DNA of 64,000 bases from contig CAWFLT010000003.1 of assembly GCA_963816795.1 (NCBI GenBank), positions 1 through 64,000 on the forward strand, read 5' to 3'. The DNA comes from CAWFLT01 sp963816795. GTDB lineage: Bacteria; Acidobacteriota; Vicinamibacteria; Vicinamibacterales; SCN-69-37. The notes beneath the pieces were generated by a model, which saw only the letters and a list, made by a program, of their open reading frames with translations, was not told the origin of the DNA and did no database searches. Numbering within the stretch: position 1 is the first letter of the stretch; the number at the start of each line of letters is the position of its first letter. The translations under genes and the position numbers were made by a program. This document shows, one piece after another, positions 24,057-32,520 of the stretch.

Positions 24057-25091
24057 ATGACGCTGCCTGAAGTGATTCGCACCGAACCCGAGCTGGAGGA
24101 CGTGCTGGCTGAGCCGTCCGAGGCCGACGTGGCGTGCGCCGCTCGCCTCGCTGGCGACGTCCTCATTGTCGGTGCGGGGGGCAAGATGGGCCCGTCGCTG
24201 GCGCGCCGGGTGCAGCGCGCGATCACACGTGCCGGTCGCCGCGTGCGAGTGCTGGCTGCCTCGCGCTTTTCGTCGCCCCAGGCGCGCCAAGCCCTCGACG
24301 CGGATGGCGTGGAGACGCTTGCTGTTGATCTGCTGGACCCGGCCCAGATCGCGCAACTGCCCCGCTGCCCCAACGTTCTTTTTCTCGCTGGCCGGAAGTT
24401 CGGGACGACCAACCGCACTGACCTCACATGGGCGACGAACACGCTGCTGCCCGCGCGTGTGGCCGAGCACCTGGCGGACTCGCGACTGGTGGCGTTCTCG
24501 AGCGGCAATGTCTATCCGCTGATGCGGGTAGACGGGGCCGGCGCCTCCGAGGACGAACCCCCGGCGCCTCTCGGCGAGTACGCGCAGTCCTGCCTGGGCC
24601 GCGAGCGCCTCGTGGAGTTCTGCTCACGAGAACGTGGTCTGCGAGCGCTGATTCTCCGTCTCAACTACGCCGTGGACCTTCGGTACGGCACGCTCGTGGA
24701 CATCGCCCGACGCGTCTTCGACGCTGAGCCGATCGATTTGACGATGGGTTACTGCAACGCGGTGTGGCAGGGAGACGCAAACAGCTACGCCCTGAGGAGC
24801 CTCGAGCACTGCGCCTCACCAGCGATGGTGCTCAACGTCACAGGACCGGAGCGCATCAGCGTGCGTGAGGTGGCCGAGTGGTTCGGATTGGTCTTTGACC
24901 GAGTGCCGCATTTCGTGAACCGGGAAGGCCCGGTCGCCCTCTTGAGCGATGCGAGCCGTTGCCAGGAGCGCTTGGGTCCACCGACGGTCCCACTCGACGT
25001 CCTCCGGCAATGGGTCGCGCATTGGGTACAGATCGGTGGGCCGTCGCTGAACAAGCCGACGCATTTCGAGGTCATCGATGGGCGGTTCTAG
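24057..25091 (+). CDS. NAD-dependent epimerase/dehydratase-like protein
   Basis: An intact 344-residue extended-SDR protein. The dinucleotide site is VLIVGAGGKMGPSLA (GxGGxxG) and VAFSSGNVYPL is the usual serine strand. At the place of the YxxxK motif it has EYAQSCLGRERLVEF, so Tyr is kept but Lys is replaced by Cys. That questions the normal SDR proton relay. The C-terminal half (LNVTGPERISVREVAEWFG ... LSDASRCQERLG) resembles sugar epimerase/reductase families. The start at 24057 follows the GNAT stop by 6 bp, and the end overlaps the next gene by 14 bp. Confidence 0.85.
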   Translation: MTLPEVIRTEPELEDVLAEPSEADVACAARLAGDVLIVGAGGKMGPSLARRVQRAITRAGRRVRVLAASRFSSPQARQALDADGVETLAVDLLDPAQIAQLPRCPNVLFLAGRKFGTTNRTDLTWATNTLLPARVAEHLADSRLVAFSSGNVYPLMRVDGAGASEDEPPAPLGEYAQSCLGRERLVEFCSRERGLRALILRLNYAVDLRYGTLVDIARRVFDAEPIDLTMGYCNAVWQGDANSYALRSLEHCASPAMVLNVTGPERISVREVAEWFGLVFDRVPHFVNREGPVALLSDASRCQERLGPPTVPLDVLRQWVAHWVQIGGPSLNKPTHFEVIDGRF

Positions 25092-26160
25092 TCCCGTCCC
25101 CAGCCCAGAGCTTCGCAGGAGACTCCTCGATGGCTTGGTGATCCCCGCGCATCCGCTCGCCCTCACGGCAGACCGGCGACTCGACGACCGTCGTCAAGCG
25201 GCCTTGACGCGCTATTACTGTGACGCCGGCGCCGGCGGGCTTGCTGTGGGCGTGCACACCACCCAGTTCGCGATTCGCGATCGCGATGTGAATCTGCTGG
25301 CGCCTGTCCTCACCCTTGCAGCACGAACAGTCTTTAGTTGGTGCAGGGATCGCTCCAGTCAACCTCTCTTGATTGCCGGCGCGGTCGGCGACACGCCGCA
25401 GGCGATAGCCGAGACGGAGCTCGCGGCCTCGCTCGGCTACGATGCGGTGCTCGTCAGCGTCAAAGGGCTCCGGGACGCCGGCAACCGGCAACTCATCGAA
25501 CACTGCCGGCGCATCGCCGCCATTCTGCCGGTCTTCGGTTTCTACCTTCAGCCTGCGGTGGGAGGCCGCGTCCTCGACCGGGCGTTTTGGCGAGGCTTTC
25601 TCGACATCGACCAAGTCGTCGCGATCAAGGTCGCGCCCTTCGATCGCTACCGGACGCTGGACGTTGTCAACGCCGTGATCGAGAGTGGCCGCCGCGACGT
25701 CGCGCTCTACACAGGGAATGACGATGCGATTGTAATGGACCTGCTGACGCCTTTCTCGACACGAGACGGCGCGGTGCCCATCTCTTTCTCGGGCGGTCTT
25801 CTAGGACAATGGGCTGTTTGGACCAAAAGCGCTGTCGAGTTGCTCGACCGCTGCCGAGCCTGTACGCCACGCCAACTCGACCGGCCGCACGGAGAACGTA
25901 CGGACCTGCTTGCCGAAGGTGCCGCGCTCACGGATGTCAACGCCGCATTGTTCGATCCCGCGCACCAGTTTGCCGGGTGCATTCCTGGTATTCACGAAGT
26001 GCTCCGCCGCCAGGGGCTGCTCGCCGCGCGCTGGTGCCTCGATCCGCGTGAAGACCTGAGCCCGGGCCAGATGGAAGAGATCGACCGTGTGCTGGCTCGG
26101 CATGGCCACCTCTCGGACGACCCGTTCGTCCGCGAGAATCTCGACCGCTGGCTTCGGTAG
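25078..26160 (+). CDS. dihydrodipicolinate synthase (DapA/NAL)-superfamily aldolase-like protein
   Basis: Intact, 360 residues. The N-terminus LLDGLVIPAHPLALTADRRLD and GAGGLAVGVHTTQFAIRD match the first strands of the DHDPS barrel. LPVFGFYLQPAVGG holds the Tyr region, and VVAIKVAPFDRYRTLDVV has the Schiff-base Lys (IKVAPF). The DHDPS superfamily cleaves or forms C-C bonds with pyruvate-like or keto-sugar substrates. Its 14-bp overlap with the SDR-like gene indicates coupled translation. It is longer than a typical DapA, about 290 residues, by a C-terminal helical part. It is not lysine-biosynthetic dapA by context. Confidence 0.85.
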   Translation: MGGSSPVPSPELRRRLLDGLVIPAHPLALTADRRLDDRRQAALTRYYCDAGAGGLAVGVHTTQFAIRDRDVNLLAPVLTLAARTVFSWCRDRSSQPLLIAGAVGDTPQAIAETELAASLGYDAVLVSVKGLRDAGNRQLIEHCRRIAAILPVFGFYLQPAVGGRVLDRAFWRGFLDIDQVVAIKVAPFDRYRTLDVVNAVIESGRRDVALYTGNDDAIVMDLLTPFSTRDGAVPISFSGGLLGQWAVWTKSAVELLDRCRACTPRQLDRPHGERTDLLAEGAALTDVNAALFDPAHQFAGCIPGIHEVLRRQGLLAARWCLDPREDLSPGQMEEIDRVLARHGHLSDDPFVRENLDRWLR

Positions 26161-26559
26161 GAGATAGCTTCGCGGAAGGACACTCTGCGAGGTTTTTGGT
26201 GCGCCCGGCCTGATTGAACAGGCGACCCCCGCCTTAGGAGGGCCTCCGGCGCAGTTCTCTGTCACTTTGTGTCACGCCTTGATCGGCCTGAAACATGAGG
26301 GCTTCGCGCTGGACTCGAGTGCTGGAGCGCTACCCACTGTGACCACGAAATAGCGAAATTGCACCCCCAGTGCACCCCCGGCAACGTTGAAGTAGGATCT
26401 CGCATTCTCAAATTTGCGACACGCCCTGAAAATGCCGGTCGCCCGTATGAGCGCGATTGATTGCGTCGATCCCTAACATCACACGACGCGGGTTCGAAGG
26501 ACATGTTTCTGACTGACCAGCGATCTCGGCTGGCTTTGGCCGGTCCTCCAGAATGGCGA
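26161..26559. other. intergenic stretch with a short tandem repeat
   Basis: No coding sequence is supported. Around 26361-26381 there is a tandem of GTGCACCCCC-like 12-mers. I see no tRNA or terminator with a T tract. Confidence 0.4.
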
Positions 26560-27000
26560 CGCATGGTATCCACGCGTCTTTTGTCGAATCCTCTCGCCGG
26601 CCAGCTCCTCGCCGAGCCGAGGTCGTCGACAGCGACCTCATCGTGGCATTTCTCGACATCCATCCCTGGAATCCGGGCCACACGCTTGTGTTGCTGCGCC
26701 ATGTTGAGTCGTTCACGGATTCGAGACCTTCCGCATGGAGGCCGGGAGCAGCTGGCACTTCGCGGTCAGCAGATAGCGACAGCGTTGAAGAGTGTTTCCA
26801 CGGGTGCGAAGCCGTCAATGTTCTCATTGGCCGACGGCGCCGCCGCGGGACAAGATGTGCCCACATGACTTGCACGTGGTCCCACGACGAACGGGACGGG
26901 CTCGGTTGGCGAGCGGCCGGGCCAGCTCCAGGACCGAGAGACGCTGGACGCCATCGCCTCTCAACTCAGGACGGCTGGCGTCTCTTTACGGGTTAGCTAA
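26560..27000 (+). CDS. HIT-family (histidine triad) protein (several frameshifts)
   Basis: Pieces in three frames give a HIT protein: VVDSDLIVAFLDIHPWNPGHTLVL near 26625, CEAVNVLIG near 26810 and, after one inserted base near 26868, HMHLHVVPR, the histidine triad. It ends DGLGWRAAGPAPGRETLDAIASQLRTAGVSLRVS. HIT proteins hydrolyse nucleotide phosphoramidates or related dinucleotides. The N-terminus is uncertain; the usual CxxC zinc stretch is not seen. Frameshift density is high, but motif survival suggests sequencing error more than decay. Confidence 0.65.
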
Positions 27001-27375
27001 GCAAGAGTCCGACGCGACACTTTCACCACGGGCTGCTAGGGCATGTTTGCAAGGTCGATTCTCCGAGGGGCACGAACAACGTCGTCTCCATTTGGCGCTC
27101 CGTAACCGTGGTGCGAGTGTGGTACACGCCGTAGGTCCCGTCGATGCGCGCGGAGAAGTCGCCGCCCATAGCGGAGACGCTGCGTCATCATTGCGCTATC
27201 GAGTTACCGCTCCGCCCGGTCGCGTCGCGCGGCCGCAACCGGAGGCCGACCGGAGGTGCGTGGACCTCGGCAAGGTGGCAAGGTTTGGAGGCGTGCTCGC
27301 CAGGAAATGATGTGGGCGTCTCCACGCTCGAGGAGGGGCAGATGACGTTCGCCGCCATGTGTGACCAGGTCACGC
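27001..27375. other. intergenic stretch, possible gene remnant
   Basis: On the minus strand a short frame reads GDFSARIDGTYGVYHTRTTV ... LFVPLGESTLQTCP, which looks protein-like but matches nothing I recognise. It lies beside the IS debris and may be the tail of a deleted gene. Confidence 0.35.
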
Positions 27376-27876
27376 TCAACATCGGAATTTGTCCAAACCG
27401 GCGATCGGTTTGTCCTTAGTTACCTCGATACCCAGCGATGACAGATTTCCTTTCGCTTTCACGAGGGTGTTCCATTCCTGCAATCCAAATAGTTTTTGTG
27501 TCTTCCCGTAGGTGACATACACCTGGCCATCGGACCTCTGCTCAACGGATTCCACTTCTGCCAGGAGGAACTCTGGCTCTCCCGCTCGAGAGGAATGAGT
27601 CCGTGATGCCGAAATCGTGATCGGAAAGTGCATGCTCAAACAATATCTCTCATAAATCATAACCTCGGACCGCCACACTGGCTTGCCATGTTCCTCTGTA
27701 AAATAGGTTATAGCTTCCGCGGTCTTTGGATACAGTGCGGCGAATTCTCCTGCTAATGGCAGATCAGCGTGGGCATTACGCACGGTTATGTCATAAGCCA
27801 ACTCCAGCTTCGCCAATCTGCATCCTACGACGCTCAAAGCAAGGCACAACACGATAAGCCTGAGTAGAAGTGACAT
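27376..27876 (-). CDS. predicted lipoprotein, unknown function
   Basis: A 166-residue protein starting MSLLLRLIVLCLALSVVGC, a lipoprotein signal with lipobox VVGC. The mature part has AYDITVRNAHADLPLAGEFAALYPKTAEAI and QVYVTYGKTQKLFGLQEW; I do not recognise it. The ATG at 27876 is set by GGAGGGA just upstream. The same frame is open further, into the adjacent IS3 remnant, but that part belongs to the transposase. The coding region is visibly less GC-rich than its neighbours, so recent transfer is plausible. Confidence 0.65.
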   Translation of the reverse strand: MSLLLRLIVLCLALSVVGCRLAKLELAYDITVRNAHADLPLAGEFAALYPKTAEAITYFTEEHGKPVWRSEVMIYERYCLSMHFPITISASRTHSSRAGEPEFLLAEVESVEQRSDGQVYVTYGKTQKLFGLQEWNTLVKAKGNLSSLGIEVTKDKPIAGLDKFRC

Positions 27877-27904
27877 GTCTTCCCTCCAGTTCAGCGCCTC
27901 GGCA

Positions 27905-28420
27905 TCAGCCAGTCGCGTCATTCGATTCCGTGCCACGCTCTCTGGCCATATGAGTAACGTGGTTGAAATCTTCAGCCTGAGAGCCCGGTGAGGATGGTTC
28001 TCATGGTAGTCCTGTCGCCAGATCTCCATCTTCGTTTCCGGCGTCCTCCATCGACTGAAACCAGTCCACGTTCAAACACGCCAACCGAAATCGCCCATTG
28101 AACGATTCGATCGCCGTGTTGCCCGTCGGCTTGCCGCGCCGGCTGAGGTCGAGGATCACGCCGTGGGTATACGCCGACAGATCCATGGCGGCGCTGACGG
28201 ACTCGGTCCCATTGTCGCAGTAGATCCGCTCCGGCAGGCCGCGATCGAATCGCAGCCGCTCGAGCGACCGGACGACATCCTGTCCGGTGAGTCCTCGCCC
28301 GACCGCGGTGTCCCAGCATTCCCCGGGGGTAGAGGTCGAGCACCGTGAGCGTGCGAAATCGTCGCCCATCGGCCAACTCTCGGCCGACGATGGCCATGTT
28401 CCAGAATCTCTTTATTGCGT
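27905..28420 (-). pseudogene. IS3-family transposase (OrfB integrase core) remnant
   Basis: Frames read VGRELADGRRFRTLTVLDLYPR, then RIYCDNGTESVSAAMDL, GVILDLSRRGKPTGNTAIESFNGRFRLACLNVDWF and WRQDYHENHPHRAL. These are the DNG(T)E, GKPT..N..IESFNG and NxHRPH-like marks of IS3-type DDE transposases. The N-terminal part of the catalytic domain and OrfA are absent, and frameshifts interrupt it. It is cut at its upstream side against the IS5 fragment near 28,422. Confidence 0.75.
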
Positions 28421-28424
28421 GGGC

Positions 28425-28850
28425 CATCGATGGCACTGCCGCCCGACCGCGTCACGTTCTGCGTGACATGCGGCGTCACGCCCAACTCGCGGACGACCGC
28501 GACGAAATTGCGGGTGTCATACCCTTGTCGCCGCCGACGGTCCGCCGCCGACGGGAGGCTCGGCGCCGGTGCGCGTCGACCATCAGCATCGCCGCATCGC
28601 GCTCGGCGGGCCGTCCGCCTGCGTCGCCGTCGCGTCGACGATGAGTCCGTGCCAATTCTCGATCAACAGATGGCCGAGATACGACAGCCGCGCCTCGCCG
28701 TGATGCGTGCGCGGTACAACTTCGCGTCCGGGTCGGTCTTCGAGGCGTGCGTATCGTTCCGGCGCTGCTGGCCGCGAAAGTCGCGGCCGTCGGCATCGGG
28801 CGGCCCGTGTCCTTCGCCAAAATCAGAACCGGACGCCACGATGGTTGCCT
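28425..28850 (-). pseudogene. IS5-family transposase remnant
   Basis: On the minus strand, across frames: NDTHASKTDPDAKLYR, GEARLSYLGHLLIENWHGLIVDA, ATQADGPPSA and GVTPHVTQNVTRSGGSAIDG. These match the central and C-terminal parts of IS5-type transposases, whose next expected residues are RTTRHxGY. The sequence instead turns into the IS3 fragment. Both ends are missing, so it is an inactive remnant. Confidence 0.7.
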
Positions 28851-28870
28851 CGCCGCTTGTAGGCGGACAG
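28811..28870. repeat. diverged repeat, copy 1
   Basis: TTCGCCAAAATCAGAACCGG here recurs, diverged, at 31,257-31,316, with further matching bases (GTTGC, GTAGGC). It sits at the 5' edge of the integrase-core transposase gene, so it may mark an element end. Confidence 0.4.
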
Positions 28871-29912
28871 AATCGACGCGTGCTGGAGATTGTCTTCGTC
28901 TTCGTGCGCGCTGTGGCGCTGGCCTGCCGCGGACATCACGAACTGGTCCTGGAGAACCTCGCGCTCCGCCAGCAACTGAACGCGTTCAGGCGCAGGGGCA
29001 CCCGGCCGCAGCTCAGGAGGCGCGACCGGCTGTTTTGGATCGCGCTGGCCAACAGTGTGGCGGCACTGGCGTCCGGCGCTCGTGCTCGTTCAGCCCGACA
29101 CGGTCGTGCGGTGGCATCGCGAGTGGCTCCGCCGGCGATGGACGCGGCGCTCGACGCGGGTCCGTCCTGGCCGTCCGCCGACGGATGCGGCTGTTCGCAG
29201 GCTGGTGAGCCAGATGGCCGCCGCGAATCCGCTCTGGGGAGCCCCTCGGATCCACGGCGAGTTAGGCAAACTGGGCGTCGCCGTCTCGGAGCGAACGGTC
29301 TCGCGGCTCTTGCGTCGACCGCGTCGTCCGCCGTCACAGACGTGGCGCACCTTTCTGACGAATCACGTCGCCACGCTGGCCTCGATCGATTTCTTGACCG
29401 TCCCGACCCTCACGGGCCGTGTCCTGTTCGTCTTCATCGTGCTGATGCATCACCGGCGGCGGATCGTGCACGTCAACGTCACGGAGCATCCGACGGCGGC
29501 CTGGACGGCGCAGCAGGTGATTGACGCCTTTCCGGACGACCGCGCTCCACGATGGCTGTTGAGAGATCGCGACGCGATCTATGGCGACGCGTTCCGACGC
29601 AGAATCGCGGGCATGGGCATCGGTGAGGTCGTGTCGAGTCCCGCCAGCCCGTGGCAGAATCCCTACGCGGAGAGGCTGATCGGATCCCTCCGGCGGGAAT
29701 GTCTGGACCACGTGATCGTGCTCAACGAGCGGCACCTGCGTCGCGTCTTGACGGCCTATCTCACCTACTATCACGGCTCGCGCACGCATCTCTCGCTCAA
29801 GAAAGACGCGCCCATTCCACGACGGCCGCAAGCCATCACCGATGGTGACGTGGTCGCGTTCGCGGAAGTCGGCGGATTGCACCATCGCTACGAACGACGA
29901 CGCGCAGCCTGA
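28841..29912 (+). CDS. integrase-core (DDE) transposase, one frameshift
   Basis: The N-terminal part reads LEIVFVFVRAVALACRGHHELVLENLALRQQL, usual for this transposase family. After a frameshift near 29060 it continues LVLVQPDTVVRWHREWL, then GAPRIHGELGKLGVAVSERTVSRLL. The rve catalytic core follows: ASIDFLTVPTLTGRVLFVFI (first D), LLRDRDAIYGDAFRR (second D) and SPASPWQNPYAERLIGSLRREC (E). It ends YHGSRTHLSLKKDAP near 29800. Only one frameshift is present, so the copy may be intact in the cell. No terminal inverted repeats are obvious. The ATG at 28841 is approximate. Confidence 0.8.
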
Positions 29913-30297
29913 CATGCGCTGACGCGCGTGGGAGACTGTACCGGTCCCGCGCCCGCGACGGCACTGAGCGGGCGCGAGCGCCGGTGGATCCTCGAGATTG
30001 AGTTCGTCGCGTCATCTCATCAACTCCATCTCGATCACCGAACCGGCTGTTCTTCCTTCAGTCGCTCGCGGGTCTCGCCGACGAAACCCGCGGTGGCATG
30101 GTAGGATCGGTATTATCTCGCTTTCTTGAGTCCTGCCGCTGATCCAGATCGATATCAAATCCCCGTCTCCCCCTCATCGAAGCGACGCGTGGCATCGCTT
30201 ATCTGCGGACTGTCCCCGAGAGGTCGTCGCCTGAAGGAATGGCTTTGAGCGCGGCGCTCTGGCCGCGTCAGACAGATTCCGATCAAGAGGAGGAACG
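29913..30297. other. intergenic / leader region ahead of the first cold-shock gene
   Basis: No ORF of note. A hairpin, GCGGC-GCTCTG-GCCGC, lies at about 30251-30267, some 30 bp ahead of the cold-shock start. The region could hold a long 5' leader, as cspA genes often have, but this is inference. Confidence 0.4.
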
Positions 30298-30502
30298 ATG
30301 AGCATCAGTGGCACGATCAAGCTGCTCGGTCAGTGACAAGGGATTTGGATTCGTGCAGGTGGGGGACGGAACGGAATACTTCTTTCACCAATCAGCCCGT
30401 GCCGACACCCGCTTCGACGACCTGCGCGAAGGGCAGACGGTGACATTCGAGAAGGGCCAGGGGCCGAAGGGGCCGCGCGCCGAGAATCTCAGTGTGGCCT
30501 GA
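30298..30502 (+). CDS. cold-shock (CspA-type) protein, one frameshift
   Basis: A strong AGGAGG precedes the ATG at 30298. The start MSISGTIKLL shifts frame near 30332 into SDKGFGFVQVGDGTEYFFHQSA, which holds the RNP1 (KGFGFV) and RNP2-type (YFFHQS) nucleic-acid motifs. The end is EGQTVTFEKGQGPKGPRAENLSVA. It should bind single-stranded RNA or DNA as a chaperone. A second family member starts about 500 bp downstream. Confidence 0.85.
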
Positions 30503-30592
30503 CCTCATGGCCGCCTGCCACGAATACGGTGGCAGTCGTTCCCCCACTGGTTTGCTCAGTCTTCCGAGCTCTCAGGCAGTTCCTGGTAGAAC

Positions 30593-30920
30593 ATGACGCA
30601 CACGCTCGAGATCAGCCTCAGCAATCCCTTCCCTGCGCGTCCACGGTCGCGAGGGGAGGGAGGGCACAGAAACGATAGCCAATGGCGACATCAGGTTCAT
30701 CAAACACGTCGAATTCGACAGAATCCCGAAGCGTGGCGATGTGCTGACGATGGTGGTCAGCTCGGGCGGGTCGTTTCAGTGCGAGGTGGTCAGGAGCGAC
30801 TGGCATGACGAAAAGAACATGTTCGTCACCGCGTGCCGGTATTCCAAGCGTTCCATTTCAGGAGCGGAATACCAGGCCCTGCTGAACGCGCCGGACTGGC
30901 GGATGAGGCCACTTTTGTAG
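30593..30920 (+). CDS. small hypothetical protein between two cold-shock genes (frameshifted)
   Basis: Frames join to MTHTLEISLSNPFPARVHGR, then TIANGDIRFIKHVEFDRIPKRGDVLTM, and end FVTACRYSKRSISGAEYQALL with the stop at 30918. About 108 residues with no domain that I recognise. Position between two CspA-type genes suggests co-regulation, for example on temperature change, but the spacing (about 90 and 64 bp) allows separate transcripts. Confidence 0.55.
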
Positions 30921-30984
30921 GTGGCGGACGTGACGGTGTGCTCAGGCAATACGAACGTGGGCATCACAAAGTGGGGTGGCGACA

Positions 30985-31188
30985 ATGACGGGAACGATCC
31001 GCACGTTACGAGTGGACAAGGGGTTCGGGTTCATCAAGGATGACGGAGGGAAGGATTACTTCTTCCACCAGAGCGCAGTCTATGGTGAGGGCCTCGAGAA
31101 TCTGCGTGAAGGTGACGGCGTCGAGTTCGACGTCGGCCAAGGACCGAAGGGCCCTCGGGCCGAGAACGTGCGACGCACGACGACCTAG
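30985..31188 (+). CDS. cold-shock (CspA-type) protein
   Basis: Intact: TGTIRTLRVDKGFGFIKDDGGKDYFFHQSAV ... DGVEFDVGQGPKGPRAEN. It has the RNP1 (KGFGFI) and RNP2 (DYFFHQS) motifs of single-domain cold-shock proteins. The ATG at 30985 is taken; a GTG at 30976 in the same frame is the alternative. It resembles the protein at 30298 closely, sharing QGPKGPRAEN, so a local duplication is likely. Confidence 0.9.
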   Translation: MTGTIRTLRVDKGFGFIKDDGGKDYFFHQSAVYGEGLENLREGDGVEFDVGQGPKGPRAENVRRTTT

Positions 31189-31256
31189 CCCATCGGGCTG
31201 GGATGGGCGACGTTCGCCCGCGCGGTCGGCCAGGTGGAGGCGAACATGCCTGCCTG

Positions 31257-31316
31257 TCTTTCGCCAAAATCAGAGCCGGCCGCGGGCGAGTTGCTTCGTT
31301 CCTCGTAGGCCGCGAG
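31257..31316. repeat. diverged repeat, copy 2, in a 265-bp gene-free stretch
   Basis: TTCGCCAAAATCAGAGCCGG matches the segment at 28,811 with one change over 20 bases, and the similarity continues weakly for about 40 more. Otherwise the stretch 31,189-31,453 shows no gene. Confidence 0.4.
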
Positions 31317-31453
31317 AATTGGAAGGAAGTGTGTCAGACCTCTTAATCTCGCGCGATCACTTACGGCGATCTGCAGCTTCACCAACGGCCTCTTCCCGAT
31401 CGCCGCATTTTCGGTAACCTCTGAGGTCCGAGCAGCCGTCGACGGGCACGTCG

Positions 31454-32512
31454 TCACCGTCCGCGCGAGCTGCTCTCCTGCCACGAGTCGCCAGCGAGCA
31501 CTCGTTGCAGTCGTGCGAGCTGCTCCGCAACCAAGGCCCGGGCCCTGCCGGCCACAATCAGCCGCGCGACTCCGCCAAACAGACCGTCGAACAGATCAAT
31601 CCGTGACCGGTTCAAGTAGACCACGTACGTCGCCGGCGATGTCGACGTGCGATCGGGCACCAGGAGCGTGAGCCCTAGCGACGCATCGTAATAGTGCATC
31701 GCGTAGATCTGCTTCGAGCCAATCGCGAAGGCGATCGGTGAATCGTCCACCGCGGCGGCAGTCGCGACATGGGTAATGCTGATGACCGGCCGGCTGCGTA
31801 CGAGCTCCCTGGACCAGTAGACGAAGTCGGTCATTTTGTCGGCGGAGGACGTTGGATATTCGAGCAGATGTCGACGCAGTCGCGGAGCATAGTTCGTCAT
31901 GAGGCTGTCTGCATCGATCAACGACGCGAACTCGTGGCCGACATTCACCCGCGGTGCGCGATCCGCGTACTCCATCGCCGCCACCGCACCGTTCTGGCGA
32001 TAGCGGGTAACATAGTCGACGAGCAAGCGCCGCACCAGCAGGCTCGCGTTGCGCGAGGCGTCAGCGGCGCGCCAGTCAATCCCGCGCCGGACCCGTTCGA
32101 TACCGTCCGCGGAAAGCCGCACGTCGCAGTCCTCCACGCGACACTCGCTTAGCCGCTTCAGATCGGCCTCGTCGATGATCAGCGACGCCACGTCTTCCAG
32201 CCGCGCCGGAGTGCTGAATGTGCCAACTTGCAGCACGTCGTTCGTACGCTTGAACGTGGTGATATCCGCCATGCGTTCGACATACTTGGAAGGAGACGTC
32301 TTGATGCGGGCAATGCCGAGCGTCGCTACCTCGCGACGATTCTTCGCGTCTAGGGTCCACGAAACAACGCCACCCCCGTCCAGACGTCCGATGTCTGCTG
32401 CGGATACATTGAAGGCGGTCATCAAAAACGTCCGCGCCGGGTCGAACGTCGCCGTGCCTGGTGTAGCCAGGAGCGCGACGAGCATCAGCGTGACGATGAA
32501 TCGAATTCCCAT
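31454..32512 (-). CDS. exported protein, unknown function
   Basis: An intact protein of about 350 residues with a clear signal peptide (MGIRFIVTLMLVALLATPGTAT). The mature part contains FLMTAFNVSAADIGRLDGGGVVSWTLDA, ARLEDVASLIIDEADLKRLSEC and YYDASLGLTLLVPDR. The pattern is like conserved exported proteins of Acidobacteriota, but I cannot name a domain. The start is taken at the second Met (32512) because it gives the better signal peptide. It starts 8 bp after the radical SAM gene, so the two are probably an operon. Confidence 0.75.
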   Translation of the reverse strand: MGIRFIVTLMLVALLATPGTATFDPARTFLMTAFNVSAADIGRLDGGGVVSWTLDAKNRREVATLGIARIKTSPSKYVERMADITTFKRTNDVLQVGTFSTPARLEDVASLIIDEADLKRLSECRVEDCDVRLSADGIERVRRGIDWRAADASRNASLLVRRLLVDYVTRYRQNGAVAAMEYADRAPRVNVGHEFASLIDADSLMTNYAPRLRRHLLEYPTSSADKMTDFVYWSRELVRSRPVISITHVATAAAVDDSPIAFAIGSKQIYAMHYYDASLGLTLLVPDRTSTSPATYVVYLNRSRIDLFDGLFGGVARLIVAGRARALVAEQLARLQRVLAGDSWQESSSRGR

Positions 32513-32520
32513 GGCGTGTC

